Positions 44,610-52,941 of a stretch of DNA of 64,000 nucleotides are shown here, piece by piece; within the stretch, counting starts at the first letter, position 1; each line of letters opens with the position of its first letter. The position numbers were made by a program, and so were the translations under genes. This stretch comes from DAOMFB01 sp963801475 (GTDB taxonomy: Bacteria; Acidobacteriota; Thermoanaerobaculia; UBA5066), in assembly GCA_963801475.1 (NCBI GenBank), contig CAWDEX010000001.1, positions 930,001-994,000 of the forward strand, written 5' to 3'. The notes beneath the pieces were generated by a model that saw only the letters and a list, made by a program, of their open reading frames with translations, searched no databases and was not told the origin of the DNA.

Positions 44610-45716
44610 ATGGAACGCGGGGGTCCGGGGGGCGCGCGGAGCCAAGCCCCCCGGAGCGCGTCGCGGTCCCCCTCTAGAGAGGTCCGCGAGCCCGCCGGGG
44701 CGGCGAGCCGCCTGAAGCGGATCTTCGAGACGGGGATCCTCGTCCGGGTCACGAACCTCGGCCTCGGTTTCGTCCTGATGACCCTCGTCGTGGCGATCGG
44801 CGCGACGAACACCGGCAACAACGGGCTCTACCTCCTCGTCTCGGTCTTCCTCGGCACGCTCGTCGTGTCCGGCGTCGTCTCGCGGCGGAACGTCGAGGGG
44901 CTTCAGGTCTCTCTCGAGGGGCCCGCGGAGCTTTTCGCGGGGGAGCCGTCGCGCTTCACGGTGCTCCTGAAGAACGGCGGCCGGATTCCACGGCGCGCCG
45001 TCCTCGTGAAGATCGGCAGCGCGGCGGCCCCGATCCTCTTTCCGCGGATCGAGCCCGGAGCGGAGGAGTCGCGCGGCGTGGATCTCGTCTTTCCGCGGCG
45101 AGGACGGCGGGTCTCGGAGTCGCTCCTCGTCTACAGCGGCTTCCCGATCGGGCTGTTCCGGAAGGGACGGGTCCACGAGGCTTCGGACGAACGGATCGTC
45201 TACCCGGCCCTCCGGATGGGGCGCCCGCCCCGCCCCGACCCGCGCGAGGCGGAGAGCGGCGACCCCCGGTCGCGCCGGAAGGGTCGGGGCGCGGAGATCC
45301 GGAACCTGCGCGACGCCGTTTTCGGCGACGACCCGCGCGACGTCCACTGGCCGCAGACGGCGCGGCAGGGGAAGTTCATCATCAAGGAGAGATCGGCCGA
45401 GGAGGGGCGGGACGCGCTGGTCCTCCTCGAGGTCCACCGCCCGCCCGACGCCGGAGCGTCGTGGGACGCGCGGTTCGAGGCGGCCGTCTCCGACGCGGCC
45501 GGCCTCGCCATGCAACTCCTCGCCCGGGGGAGCCGCGTCGGCCTCCTCCTGGGGGCGGAGCTCCTTCCGCCCGGGTCAGGGCCCGCCCACCGCCGCGCCC
45601 TCCTCTCGACCCTCGCCCTCGCGGCGCCGGCGGCCGAAGCGCCGCGCGCGATCGCGGTTCCCTCCTCCGTCAGCGTCTTCACCGTGGCCGTCTCTCCGGC
45701 GGGGAGGGCGGCGTGA
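44610..45716 (+). CDS. DUF58-domain protein
   Basis: 368 residues. Two membrane helices near the N-terminus (about 50-88), then a beta-rich part and the DUF58 core (about 225-310: RNLRDAVFGDDPRDVHWPQTAR, VIL-type strand). This is the regular partner of MoxR and TgpA-like proteins. The start ATG at 44610 follows the moxR stop by 12 bp; the first 30 residues are Arg/Ser/Pro-rich and the true start might be later. Ends GTGA, overlapping the transglutaminase start. Confidence 0.9.
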   Translation: MERGGPGGARSQAPRSASRSPSREVREPAGAASRLKRIFETGILVRVTNLGLGFVLMTLVVAIGATNTGNNGLYLLVSVFLGTLVVSGVVSRRNVEGLQVSLEGPAELFAGEPSRFTVLLKNGGRIPRRAVLVKIGSAAAPILFPRIEPGAEESRGVDLVFPRRGRRVSESLLVYSGFPIGLFRKGRVHEASDERIVYPALRMGRPPRPDPREAESGDPRSRRKGRGAEIRNLRDAVFGDDPRDVHWPQTARQGKFIIKERSAEEGRDALVLLEVHRPPDAGASWDARFEAAVSDAAGLAMQLLARGSRVGLLLGAELLPPGSGPAHRRALLSTLALAAPAAEAPRAIAVPSSVSVFTVAVSPAGRAA

Positions 45717-47842
45717 CGAAGCCGCCGCCCGAGCCCGTCCCCTTCCTCCGGGAGCGCGTTCTGGCCGTCGGCACCCTGGCGGCGATCGCCCCGGTGCCGC
45801 TCTTCTTCACGTACACGCTGGAGATCGGACTCCTGGCCGCGTATCTCTCGGCGCTGGGGTTCGTCCTTCACCGGGCGCGGCGCGGCTCGATTCTCCGCTT
45901 CCCGAATTTCGTCCTGAATCTCGCCGGCCTCCTCTACCTGCCCGTCTACGTCTTCGACGTCCGCTACGGAAGCCGCTCCCTGCTGCGGGCCACGCTCCAC
46001 CTTCTCCTCTTCACGATGGTCTTCAAGCTGACGTCGCTGCGGAAGGAGCGCGACCTGTCGATGGCGCTCGTGCTCTGCGCCTTCCTCTTCGTCGCCTCCG
46101 TCTCGACGTCGTTTCACGTCTCCATCCTCCTCTTCGTCGCCGTCTTCGGGGCGACGGCGTGGCCCGTTCTCGTCCGCTGGTCGATCTTCCGCGACCTCGC
46201 GGCGGCGCCGGAAGAGTGGCGGCGCGACCCCCGCGCGCGGGAGCTGCCGGGCCGTGGCTCGCAGTCGGCATCGGTGGCGGCGGCTCTCCTGCTCGCGGTT
46301 CCCTTCTTCGTGGTCCTGCCGCGTCTCCGGACCCCGTACGTCCGGGGTCTCGGGAGCGGACAGGAGATCACGACCGGCATCTCCGACACCGTCGAGCCGG
46401 ATCTGTTCGGGACGCTGAAGCGGAGCGACCGCGTCCTCGCCCGGATCACTGCGGCCGGGCCGCTGACGGAACGGGACGCCGGCCTCCTTCGCCTCCGGAT
46501 GATCGCGTACTCGAGCTGGGACGGTCGCGTCTGGCGGAGTCCCGGGGGCCGCGCGCAACTCCAGTCGGCCGCGGCCGGGGCCCTCGTTCCGCTCGGCGGA
46601 CGGCGGGCTCCGGTGGCGGACGAGACGCGGGCGCTCGAGATCGACCTCCTGCCGCTCGACTCCCGCTACGTGCCCTTCCCCGTGCGGGGGACGGCGCTCC
46701 GGTTCCCCGAAGGAGCGTTCCGCGGCTGGGCCTCGGCACAGGTGGAGCGCGACGAGGCGCGGAACGTGCGGCTCTTCTTCCGGCCGGACCGGACCCTCCG
46801 GTACGTGGCGTACTACGGTGCGGAGGCCGAGCGCGACCTCGTGCGCGGAGGGGCGGAGCCGGCGTCCGAGGTGTCCGGGTCCGGCGTCCTGTCCCGGATC
46901 GCCCGGGAGCGGACCCGGGGCGTCGACCCGGCGCGCGATCCCGAAGCGGCGGCCGCGGCGCTCGAAAGCTGGCTCCGGTCCGACTTCACTTACGCGCTCG
47001 AGAGCCTCCCGCCGGGGCCGGGCGCGACCGAGGCGTTCCTCGTCGAGAGGAAGCGCGGCCACTGTCAGAGCTTCGCCACGGCGATGGCCCTCCTTCTCCG
47101 CGAGCTCGGCATCCCGAGCCGTTTCGTCGCCGGGTTCGCCGGGGGAGAGGTCGGACCGTTCGGCCGTTATCTCCTCGTCCGGGGCGAGCATGCGCACGCC
47201 TGGGTCGAGGCGTGGTGCGGCGAAAAGGGGTGGGTGGCTTTCGACCCGACGCCCGCGGCCGGCGTGCCCGGCGTGACGCGCGTCCCTCTCCTGGCGCGGA
47301 TCCGGCAGCTGGCGGACGGCGTCGAGTTCCTCTACGACCGGTACCTCCTCGGCTTCTCGCAGGGCGACCAGATCGAGCTGATCCGCGTCGTCCGCGAGTC
47401 CGCCGAAGCGGCTGCCGAGTCGGCGAGGGAGGCGATCGAGCGCCTTCGCGCCGCGGTCCGCGGTCCGCGGTCGGCGCCGGGGCGCACGGCTCTCGCCGTC
47501 CTCGCATTCGCGGCCGCGGCGGCCGTCGCCGCACTCGTTCTCCGCCGTCGTCGGCTCCTCGGCTCGTCCCGCGGCCTTCCACCCGCGGCGACCGCGTACC
47601 GGAAGGTCCAGAGAATCCTCCGCCGAAGGGGCGCGCCGCTCACGGCCGCCGCGGCCCCCGCCGAGACGCTCGCAGCGGTGCGCCGGCTCTTCCCGGACGC
47701 CCACGCCGCGGCGCGGGACCTGGTCCAGGCGTATGTCCGCGAGTCCTTCACGGCTGAGCCGCCGGATTCCGCGGAGGCGGCCGCGATTCACGGGAAGCTC
47801 CGCGCATTTCGCGCCGCGGTTCGTGGCGCCGCGCCCGGCTGA
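45713..47842 (+). CDS. transglutaminase-like membrane protein (TgpA/DUF3488 type)
   Basis: 709 residues from GTG at 45713, in a GTGA overlap with DUF58. Five or six N-terminal helices (about 12-190), a periplasmic region, the transglutaminase core with Cys451 in GHCQSFA, His495 in HAHAW and Asp511 in FDPTP, then a C-terminal helix (about 588-608) and a cytosolic tail. It is likely a periplasmic protease or transferase acting on cell-wall or protein substrates. Three bases separate it from the convergent gene. Confidence 0.93.
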   Translation: MTKPPPEPVPFLRERVLAVGTLAAIAPVPLFFTYTLEIGLLAAYLSALGFVLHRARRGSILRFPNFVLNLAGLLYLPVYVFDVRYGSRSLLRATLHLLLFTMVFKLTSLRKERDLSMALVLCAFLFVASVSTSFHVSILLFVAVFGATAWPVLVRWSIFRDLAAAPEEWRRDPRARELPGRGSQSASVAAALLLAVPFFVVLPRLRTPYVRGLGSGQEITTGISDTVEPDLFGTLKRSDRVLARITAAGPLTERDAGLLRLRMIAYSSWDGRVWRSPGGRAQLQSAAAGALVPLGGRRAPVADETRALEIDLLPLDSRYVPFPVRGTALRFPEGAFRGWASAQVERDEARNVRLFFRPDRTLRYVAYYGAEAERDLVRGGAEPASEVSGSGVLSRIARERTRGVDPARDPEAAAAALESWLRSDFTYALESLPPGPGATEAFLVERKRGHCQSFATAMALLLRELGIPSRFVAGFAGGEVGPFGRYLLVRGEHAHAWVEAWCGEKGWVAFDPTPAAGVPGVTRVPLLARIRQLADGVEFLYDRYLLGFSQGDQIELIRVVRESAEAAAESAREAIERLRAAVRGPRSAPGRTALAVLAFAAAAAVAALVLRRRRLLGSSRGLPPAATAYRKVQRILRRRGAPLTAAAAPAETLAAVRRLFPDAHAAARDLVQAYVRESFTAEPPDSAEAAAIHGKLRAFRAAVRGAAPG

Positions 47843-47845
47843 TCG

Positions 47846-49804
47846 TCAGCGTTCGGGGGCCGGGGCGATCCGGAGGAGCGACTCGCCCGGAGCGTCGAAG
47901 GTCCGCACGGCGCGGATCTCGATGGCCTCCTCCCGGAGCAGTCCGGCGAGAGTGCGCTCCAGCGCGGGGTCGGCCACGACGAGCGCCGGCCGTCGGGCCG
48001 TGGCGAGCCGCAGGGCTTCGTCGTCGAAGGCCCGGACCCCTACGGGACGGACTCTCACGAACCCCCCGAGATGGTCCGAGAAAGGCCGGGCGAAGGACGT
48101 CTCGGGAACGACGAGGGCTCGCGCCTCGTTGCGAAGATCCCAGAGAGCCTGGCAGAGGGCCGCCGTGTCGCCGTTCTGGTGGCCCGCGCCGGCGGTCAGG
48201 ATCGCCGGGCGGAACGTCAGGGGGAGCGTTTTCCTCTTTGCGACGAAGACAACGAGCACGGCGGCGGTCAGCCCGACCGAAAGAGCCCAGTCGGAGATCC
48301 GCACTCCGAGGAGACGGTCGACCGCGAGGACGGCGAAGAGTCCCCAGAAAGGTCCCGCGAGCCAGAGCGGGACGTCCTTGACGAGGTCCCAGACGTGGAA
48401 AGGGAGGAGAGGCGGCGCCGGGAGCCGGGCCAGGAGGAGCCCGGCCAGCGAGACGACGAGCGGCGAAAGGGCGATGGCGACGAGGGAGGGGTCGCGCCGC
48501 GCCGGAGGCCGAAGCAGGTAGAGAAGAACGCCGGCCACCCCCGCGACGGAGACCGGAACGTAGCGGCCGCCCCCCGAAGCGGTCAGGTAGAGCCAGAACG
48601 GAACGCGACCGTCCAGCGGAGCGCGGGCGAGCTGGATCGGCTGCCCGGCGGCGTCGAGGTCGACGGTGATCTCGAGGCGTTCGGGCATCAGGAGAGCGCC
48701 GGCGCCCGCGAGAGCGAGGGCGGCGAGGAAGGGCCAGAAACGCGCGGCCAGGCCCGACGCTCCGCGGCGGGAGGAAACGGGTTTCTCGGGAAGGGCGAAG
48801 GCGAGAGCGGCGACGGCTGCGACGAGCGCCCCGAGCCCTCCGAGCGGAATGCGGCTCATGGCGAGGAGCGCGGGAAGCGAGGCCGGGACGACGAAGAGGG
48901 CGAGCGTCCGGACCTCGCTCCGAAGACCGCCTTCCGAAAGGCGAAGGGCGAGGTCGAGGAGGGCCAGCACCGCGAGGAACGGGGCTGTGATGACGCCGAG
49001 CAGGACGGCGGCCGCGAAGAAGAGCGCCCGGTCGCGGCGGCCGTCCCGGGCCCGGTCCCGGGGAAGGGCGGCGGCGAAGGCCATCGCGAAGACGAGGCCG
49101 AAGAGAGAGTCTTTCCCCAGCTCGAAGAGCCCGAACCGGCCGAAGTAGCTCGCGAGGAGGAAGACAAGGAAGAGGCCGGTCGAGAAGGCCACCCGGCGCA
49201 CACCGGCCGACCGGACGAGGGCGTGCGCCGCGAGGAAGGCGAGCAGGAAGAGAGGGAACCGCGCGCCGGCAGCGCTGCTGACGAGCGGAAGGTCCTCCCG
49301 CAGGAGACCCGGGAAGAGCATCCAGGCGGAGAAGCCGAGGGCGCCGGAGTCGTGTACGAGGGGATCTCCGGCGATCAGGCGCTCGGCCCAGCGGAGCTGG
49401 ACGCAGTCGGCGACGAAGGGGAAGGTGCGCAGGGCGCCGGCGGCGCAGAGCAGGGCGAGCGCGGCGAGCGGGAGGGAAACCCCTCGGACTCCCGCCGAGA
49501 CGAACGCGGCGAGCCGGGCCCGCCGGAAGACGAGAGCGAAGAGGACGAGGAGGGCGCCCGCGAGGGCCGCCGAGCCGAGGACGGCGGCACGGGGAAGATG
49601 GCCGGAGGGCCTGAGAACGAGGGCCACCCCGAGCAGGAGCGCGTTCCAGAGAACGCCGGCGGCCGCCAGACGGAGGAACGCCCGCGGCCCCCCGGCCTCT
49701 TCGGCGTCCGGCGGGAGGAGCGCGAGGGCGGCGGCGCCGGGGAGGAGGACGCCGAGAACGAAGAACGCCGCGTGGAGGAGGGCCGCTTCGAGAGGCCAGC
49801 TCAC
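47846..49804 (-). CDS. large integral membrane protein, possible glycosyltransferase or ligase
   Basis: 652 residues with about 14 membrane helices spread to residue 560, and a short soluble C-terminal part (about 570-652: FAKRKTLPLTFRP to the end). Extracytoplasmic loop about 125-165 has RTFPFVADCVQLRWAERLIAGDPLVHDSG, the position of the acidic loop in PMT/ArnT-type transferases, though the usual DD motif is not clear. ATG start 9 bp after the sugar transferase stop. Co-transcription with that gene suggests a role in polysaccharide assembly. Family not certain. Confidence 0.6.
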   Translation of the reverse strand: MSWPLEAALLHAAFFVLGVLLPGAAALALLPPDAEEAGGPRAFLRLAAAGVLWNALLLGVALVLRPSGHLPRAAVLGSAALAGALLVLFALVFRRARLAAFVSAGVRGVSLPLAALALLCAAGALRTFPFVADCVQLRWAERLIAGDPLVHDSGALGFSAWMLFPGLLREDLPLVSSAAGARFPLFLLAFLAAHALVRSAGVRRVAFSTGLFLVFLLASYFGRFGLFELGKDSLFGLVFAMAFAAALPRDRARDGRRDRALFFAAAVLLGVITAPFLAVLALLDLALRLSEGGLRSEVRTLALFVVPASLPALLAMSRIPLGGLGALVAAVAALAFALPEKPVSSRRGASGLAARFWPFLAALALAGAGALLMPERLEITVDLDAAGQPIQLARAPLDGRVPFWLYLTASGGGRYVPVSVAGVAGVLLYLLRPPARRDPSLVAIALSPLVVSLAGLLLARLPAPPLLPFHVWDLVKDVPLWLAGPFWGLFAVLAVDRLLGVRISDWALSVGLTAAVLVVFVAKRKTLPLTFRPAILTAGAGHQNGDTAALCQALWDLRNEARALVVPETSFARPFSDHLGGFVRVRPVGVRAFDDEALRLATARRPALVVADPALERTLAGLLREEAIEIRAVRTFDAPGESLLRIAPAPER

Positions 49805-49813
49805 GCCGCGGCC

Positions 49814-51211
49814 TCAGTACGCGTTCTTGTGGGTGAACCCCCAGCGAACCGTGAGCCAGAGAATCTTCACGTCGAGGCCGACGCTCCAGTTCTCGATGTA
49901 GTAGAGGTCGTACTCGATCCGCTTCGAGAGGCTCGTGTTGCCGCGCCAGCCGTGCACCTGCGCCCAGCCCGTGATGCCCGAGCGGACCCGGTGGCGGAGC
50001 ATGTACTGCGGGAACTTCTCCTTGAACTCGTGGACGAACTCCGGCCGCTCCGGGCGCGGGCCGACGAGCGACATGTCGCCGAGGAAGACGTTGATCAGCT
50101 GGGGGAGCTCGTCGAGAGACGTCTTGCGGAGAAAGGCCCCGACGCGGGTCCGCCGCGGGTCGTTCTCCCGGGCCCACTGCGCGCCGCTCTCCTCCGCATC
50201 CACCCGCATCGAGCGGAACTTCAGCATCCGGAAGAGCCGGCCGTCGAGCCCCATTCGCTCCTGCGCGTAGAAGACCGGACCCCGGTCCTCCATCCAGATG
50301 GCGAGGGCGATCGCCGGGTAGAGGAGGGCCAGGGCCGTCAGGCCGAGTCCGGAGAGGACGACGTCCATGCTGCGCTTGACGAGGGAGTTCCACCCCTCGA
50401 GCGGCACCTGCGTCAGGTTGATGACGGGGAGACCGTCGAAGTCCTCCACACCCGCCTTGAAGGTGACGAACTGGAAGACGTCGGGAACGAATCGGATGTC
50501 GATCATCTCGTTTCCGACGTCCTGGAGGATCCGCATCATCGTCCGGTGGGCCTCGACGGGGAGAGCGAGAAAGACCGTGTCGACGTCGTGGCGCCCGAGC
50601 AAATCGCGGACTTCGCGGGTCGTTCCGACGACGGGAAGACCGCGGTAGTCGACCGCGCGCTTGACGGGGTCGTCGTCGGCGAACCCGATCGGCTTGAGAC
50701 CGGTGGCAGGGTGGTCGAGCAGCTTGTCGGCCAGCGCCTTCCCGGCGTCACCGGCGCCGACGATGAGGGCGCGGCGGACGCCGACGCCGGAGGCCCAGAC
50801 GATCTCGAGATACCGGTGGATGCCGAAGCGGACGGCGCCGACGAAGAGGATGTCGAGGACGAGGAAGACGACGAGGAGCGGCCGGTTGAAGCTGAACGTC
50901 CTCCAGAACGAGAGGAGGCCGACGAGGAGGATCGTGCCCAGCGCCACGGCCACGACGACGGCGAGGGCCTCGTCGATGATCGAGCGGTCGCGCCGGATCT
51001 GGTAGAGCCGGTGGAAGTAGAAGACGACCGGCCAGAGGAGGGCGATGACCGGCAGCAGGACCGCGTAGTCCTCGAAGGACTGCGGGCCCTTCGGGGTCGG
51101 CCAGACCGATTCGAAGCGGACCAGATAGGCCGCTGCCAGAGCCGCCCAGGAGGCGAGGACATCGGCGATGAGGAAGACCGCCTGAAGACGGCGCGTCTGA
51201 CGTCGGATCAT
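49814..51211 (-). CDS. polyprenyl-phosphate sugar-1-phosphate transferase (priming enzyme)
   Basis: WcaJ/PssY-like initiator of exopolysaccharide or O-antigen synthesis. 465 residues: four N-terminal helices (about 10-125), a cytosolic CoA-binding-like domain (about 135-250, VVASGVGVRRALIVGAGDAG split), a fifth hairpin helix (about 285-305) and the bacterial sugar transferase core (about 270-465) with KRSMDVVLSG, LKFRSM and LDELPQLINV, RPERPEFV. It transfers glucose, galactose or a related sugar phosphate onto undecaprenyl phosphate. Leader DNA of about 400 bp precedes it with no gene on the same strand. Confidence 0.94.
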   Translation of the reverse strand: MIRRQTRRLQAVFLIADVLASWAALAAAYLVRFESVWPTPKGPQSFEDYAVLLPVIALLWPVVFYFHRLYQIRRDRSIIDEALAVVVAVALGTILLVGLLSFWRTFSFNRPLLVVFLVLDILFVGAVRFGIHRYLEIVWASGVGVRRALIVGAGDAGKALADKLLDHPATGLKPIGFADDDPVKRAVDYRGLPVVGTTREVRDLLGRHDVDTVFLALPVEAHRTMMRILQDVGNEMIDIRFVPDVFQFVTFKAGVEDFDGLPVINLTQVPLEGWNSLVKRSMDVVLSGLGLTALALLYPAIALAIWMEDRGPVFYAQERMGLDGRLFRMLKFRSMRVDAEESGAQWARENDPRRTRVGAFLRKTSLDELPQLINVFLGDMSLVGPRPERPEFVHEFKEKFPQYMLRHRVRSGITGWAQVHGWRGNTSLSKRIEYDLYYIENWSVGLDVKILWLTVRWGFTHKNAY

Positions 51212-51615
51212 CTAAGCCTTTTCGACTCCGGCCAATAAAATCAGGGGTTTCGTGAGTTTCTAGCCCAAGAAGAACGCCGTTGCTCCAAATCGTTACCCGG
51301 CGGACGGCGGGCGGAGAGGTTCACCGAGAGGAGAGTTTCCCACCAAGAGTGGAATTCCGCGAGGGAGTGTCGGTGACTGGGGGAACCCACAGGGAGATAC
51401 GAAGAATGGAAACAGGTGGTGTTCCCTATCGGCCGGGACTCCGGCGGACGGCCGCTGGAGCAGCTGATCCACGGTCGGGGGAATGTCCCGACCACCCCGG
51501 AAGGACTCGCCCCAGGGCGGCCCTGAAGCGAAGGGGACGGGGGGGGCCGGTCGGGCAGCCCGAAGGTCGGCCTGAGCGGACGGTGAGCGTCCGTTTGCGA
51601 GTCTACGATTCCCTC
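51212..51615. other. 404-bp non-coding leader region with hairpins
   Basis: No convincing gene in this gap. Two perfect hairpins: GGTCGGG (51473-51479) with CCCGACC (51487-51493), and CGGACG (51587-51592) with CGTCCG (51598-51603). They may be part of the 5' leader of the sugar transferase gene (minus strand) or of the plus-strand Cys-rich ORF. I could not match the region to a known riboswitch, ops/JUMPstart element or structural RNA. Confidence 0.4.
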
Positions 51616-51900
51616 ATGGCCAGCGGAGCCGGCGTCGCCAGTCCTGCCCCGAACCCGAACGGCCGGTTCGTGGAAGGCGCGGAGAACTACTTCTGCCTGT
51701 ACTGCCGGAGCTACGCCTCGGTCCCGCCAGGTGAGGATCTCCGCGAGTGTCCGACGCCTGGCTGCACGCGGCCGACATGCTTCGGCCAGTTCTCCCGGTT
51801 GCCGCGTCCGCGCTCCCTGAACGCCTCGGCTGCTCACCGGAGTAGCTCCTTCCGGTCCGGGTGCGGCATCGTTAACGCGAAAGAACATCCACGGCGCTAA
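51616..51900 (+). CDS. small zinc-ribbon-like hypothetical protein
   Basis: 94 residues from ATG at 51616; the frame extends further upstream without support. The core FCLYCRSYASVPPGEDL followed by CPTPGC has a CxxC and a CxxxxC pair about 20 residues apart, spaced like a zinc ribbon. Before and after, the sequence is low in structure (Ser/Pro/Arg). No ribosome binding site is seen before the ATG. It precedes the SLH-protein gene on the same strand. May be a real small protein or a chance frame. Confidence 0.4.
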   Translation: MASGAGVASPAPNPNGRFVEGAENYFCLYCRSYASVPPGEDLRECPTPGCTRPTCFGQFSRLPRPRSLNASAAHRSSSFRSGCGIVNAKEHPRR

Positions 51901-52042
51901 CCCGTCCCGGATTCCGACGCGATGGCTCGGGTATATGCTGGCGATAGAACCTCGCTTGCGTCGCCCGGGGCGCCATCCGATACCCGGTTCCTTCCGGGTC
52001 GAGGGCCGAAATAGAGTCAGAGAGGCTCATCGGGAGGAACAG

Positions 52043-52819
52043 ATGAAGGTTCGAGTCGGACCGTTGGTCTCGCTCTTTTTCGCCGCGTTGCTCATGATGC
52101 CTGCCATTGGTGTCGCCGAAGAGCGGGGTGCATTCCGGGGCAACGCCATTCCTGTGGAGGTGAGCCCCTCGCCGGAGCCGGACACTTATGGCCTGACAAG
52201 CCAGACAGCACTGTTCGTCGGGTCGTTCATGTTTGAGGGATATCTTCAGACGACCACGATTCAGGCCGGCACTGGCGCCGAGCGGTATATCACCTCTGGA
52301 TTTCCAGCAAACTTTGCCATCGCGCACCCGTTTTTGCCAAACGGCGCTCTGGTCGAGAAGATCGAGCTGCGTGCGTGTGACTCCTCTGCTACGGATGCTG
52401 TGTTGTTATTCTTTCTGTCCTGCGACTATTCCGGCCACATCTGCAGTAGCGCCGGCATCGTGACAACCGGCTCCGCCGCGACCCCTGGCTGCGGCAACTT
52501 CCCACTCACGCTCGCGAGCCCCGTTCAGGTCAACAACCAGAATCCGCTTGCTGTTCAGATCCAGACGGGAACCACGAGCGCCACGACGTTCACCGGGGTG
52601 ACGCTCTACTACCGGCTCCAGGTCTCGCCGGCTCCGGCCGTGGCGACCTTCACTGACGTTCCGACGAGCTACTGGGCTTTCCAGTACATCGAGGCGCTGA
52701 AAGCTTCGGGAATCACCCAGGGCGTCACGCCCACGACGTACGAACCGGAGTCCAACGTGACCCGCGCCCAGATGGCCGTCTTCCTGGCGAAGGCGCTCGG
52801 ACTGCACTGGCCGAACTGA
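52043..52819 (+). CDS. secreted protein with one C-terminal SLH domain
   Basis: 258 residues from ATG at 52043 after GGGAGGA. Signal peptide about 1-25 (LVSLFFAALLMMPAIGVAEE). Middle beta-rich domain (about 45-195) has four Cys that could pair. Single S-layer homology domain at about 200-255: FTDVPTSYWAFQYIEALKAS then YEPESNVTRAQMAVFLAK. SLH domains bind cell-surface polysaccharide, which suits its place within the polysaccharide genes. Codon use (TTA, TTT, ACA) is less GC-rich than in neighbours, and it runs on the opposite strand, so it may be acquired. The 121-bp tail to 52941 is empty. Confidence 0.85.
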   Translation: MKVRVGPLVSLFFAALLMMPAIGVAEERGAFRGNAIPVEVSPSPEPDTYGLTSQTALFVGSFMFEGYLQTTTIQAGTGAERYITSGFPANFAIAHPFLPNGALVEKIELRACDSSATDAVLLFFLSCDYSGHICSSAGIVTTGSAATPGCGNFPLTLASPVQVNNQNPLAVQIQTGTTSATTFTGVTLYYRLQVSPAPAVATFTDVPTSYWAFQYIEALKASGITQGVTPTTYEPESNVTRAQMAVFLAKALGLHWPN

Positions 52820-52941
52820 TCTTTCCTTCGTCTCGTTCCGCTCGCCGCTGAACGCTCTGGTTGGGGGGCGTGTCGAGCGGACGAGTTTTGTGCTTCCCGA
52901 ACTCCGACGGGCCTGGCCGGGCCGTATTCAGTCTCGTCGGA

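Noticed and set aside
48071..51238. A 1055-codon plus-strand frame
   Set aside because: Antisense to the 652-residue membrane protein and the priming transferase; composition is a shadow pattern rich in Glu/Arg/Gly.
51241..51888. A 215-codon minus-strand frame upstream of the priming transferase
   Set aside because: No recognisable motif, low-complexity residues, and it competes with the better Cys-pattern frame on the plus strand.
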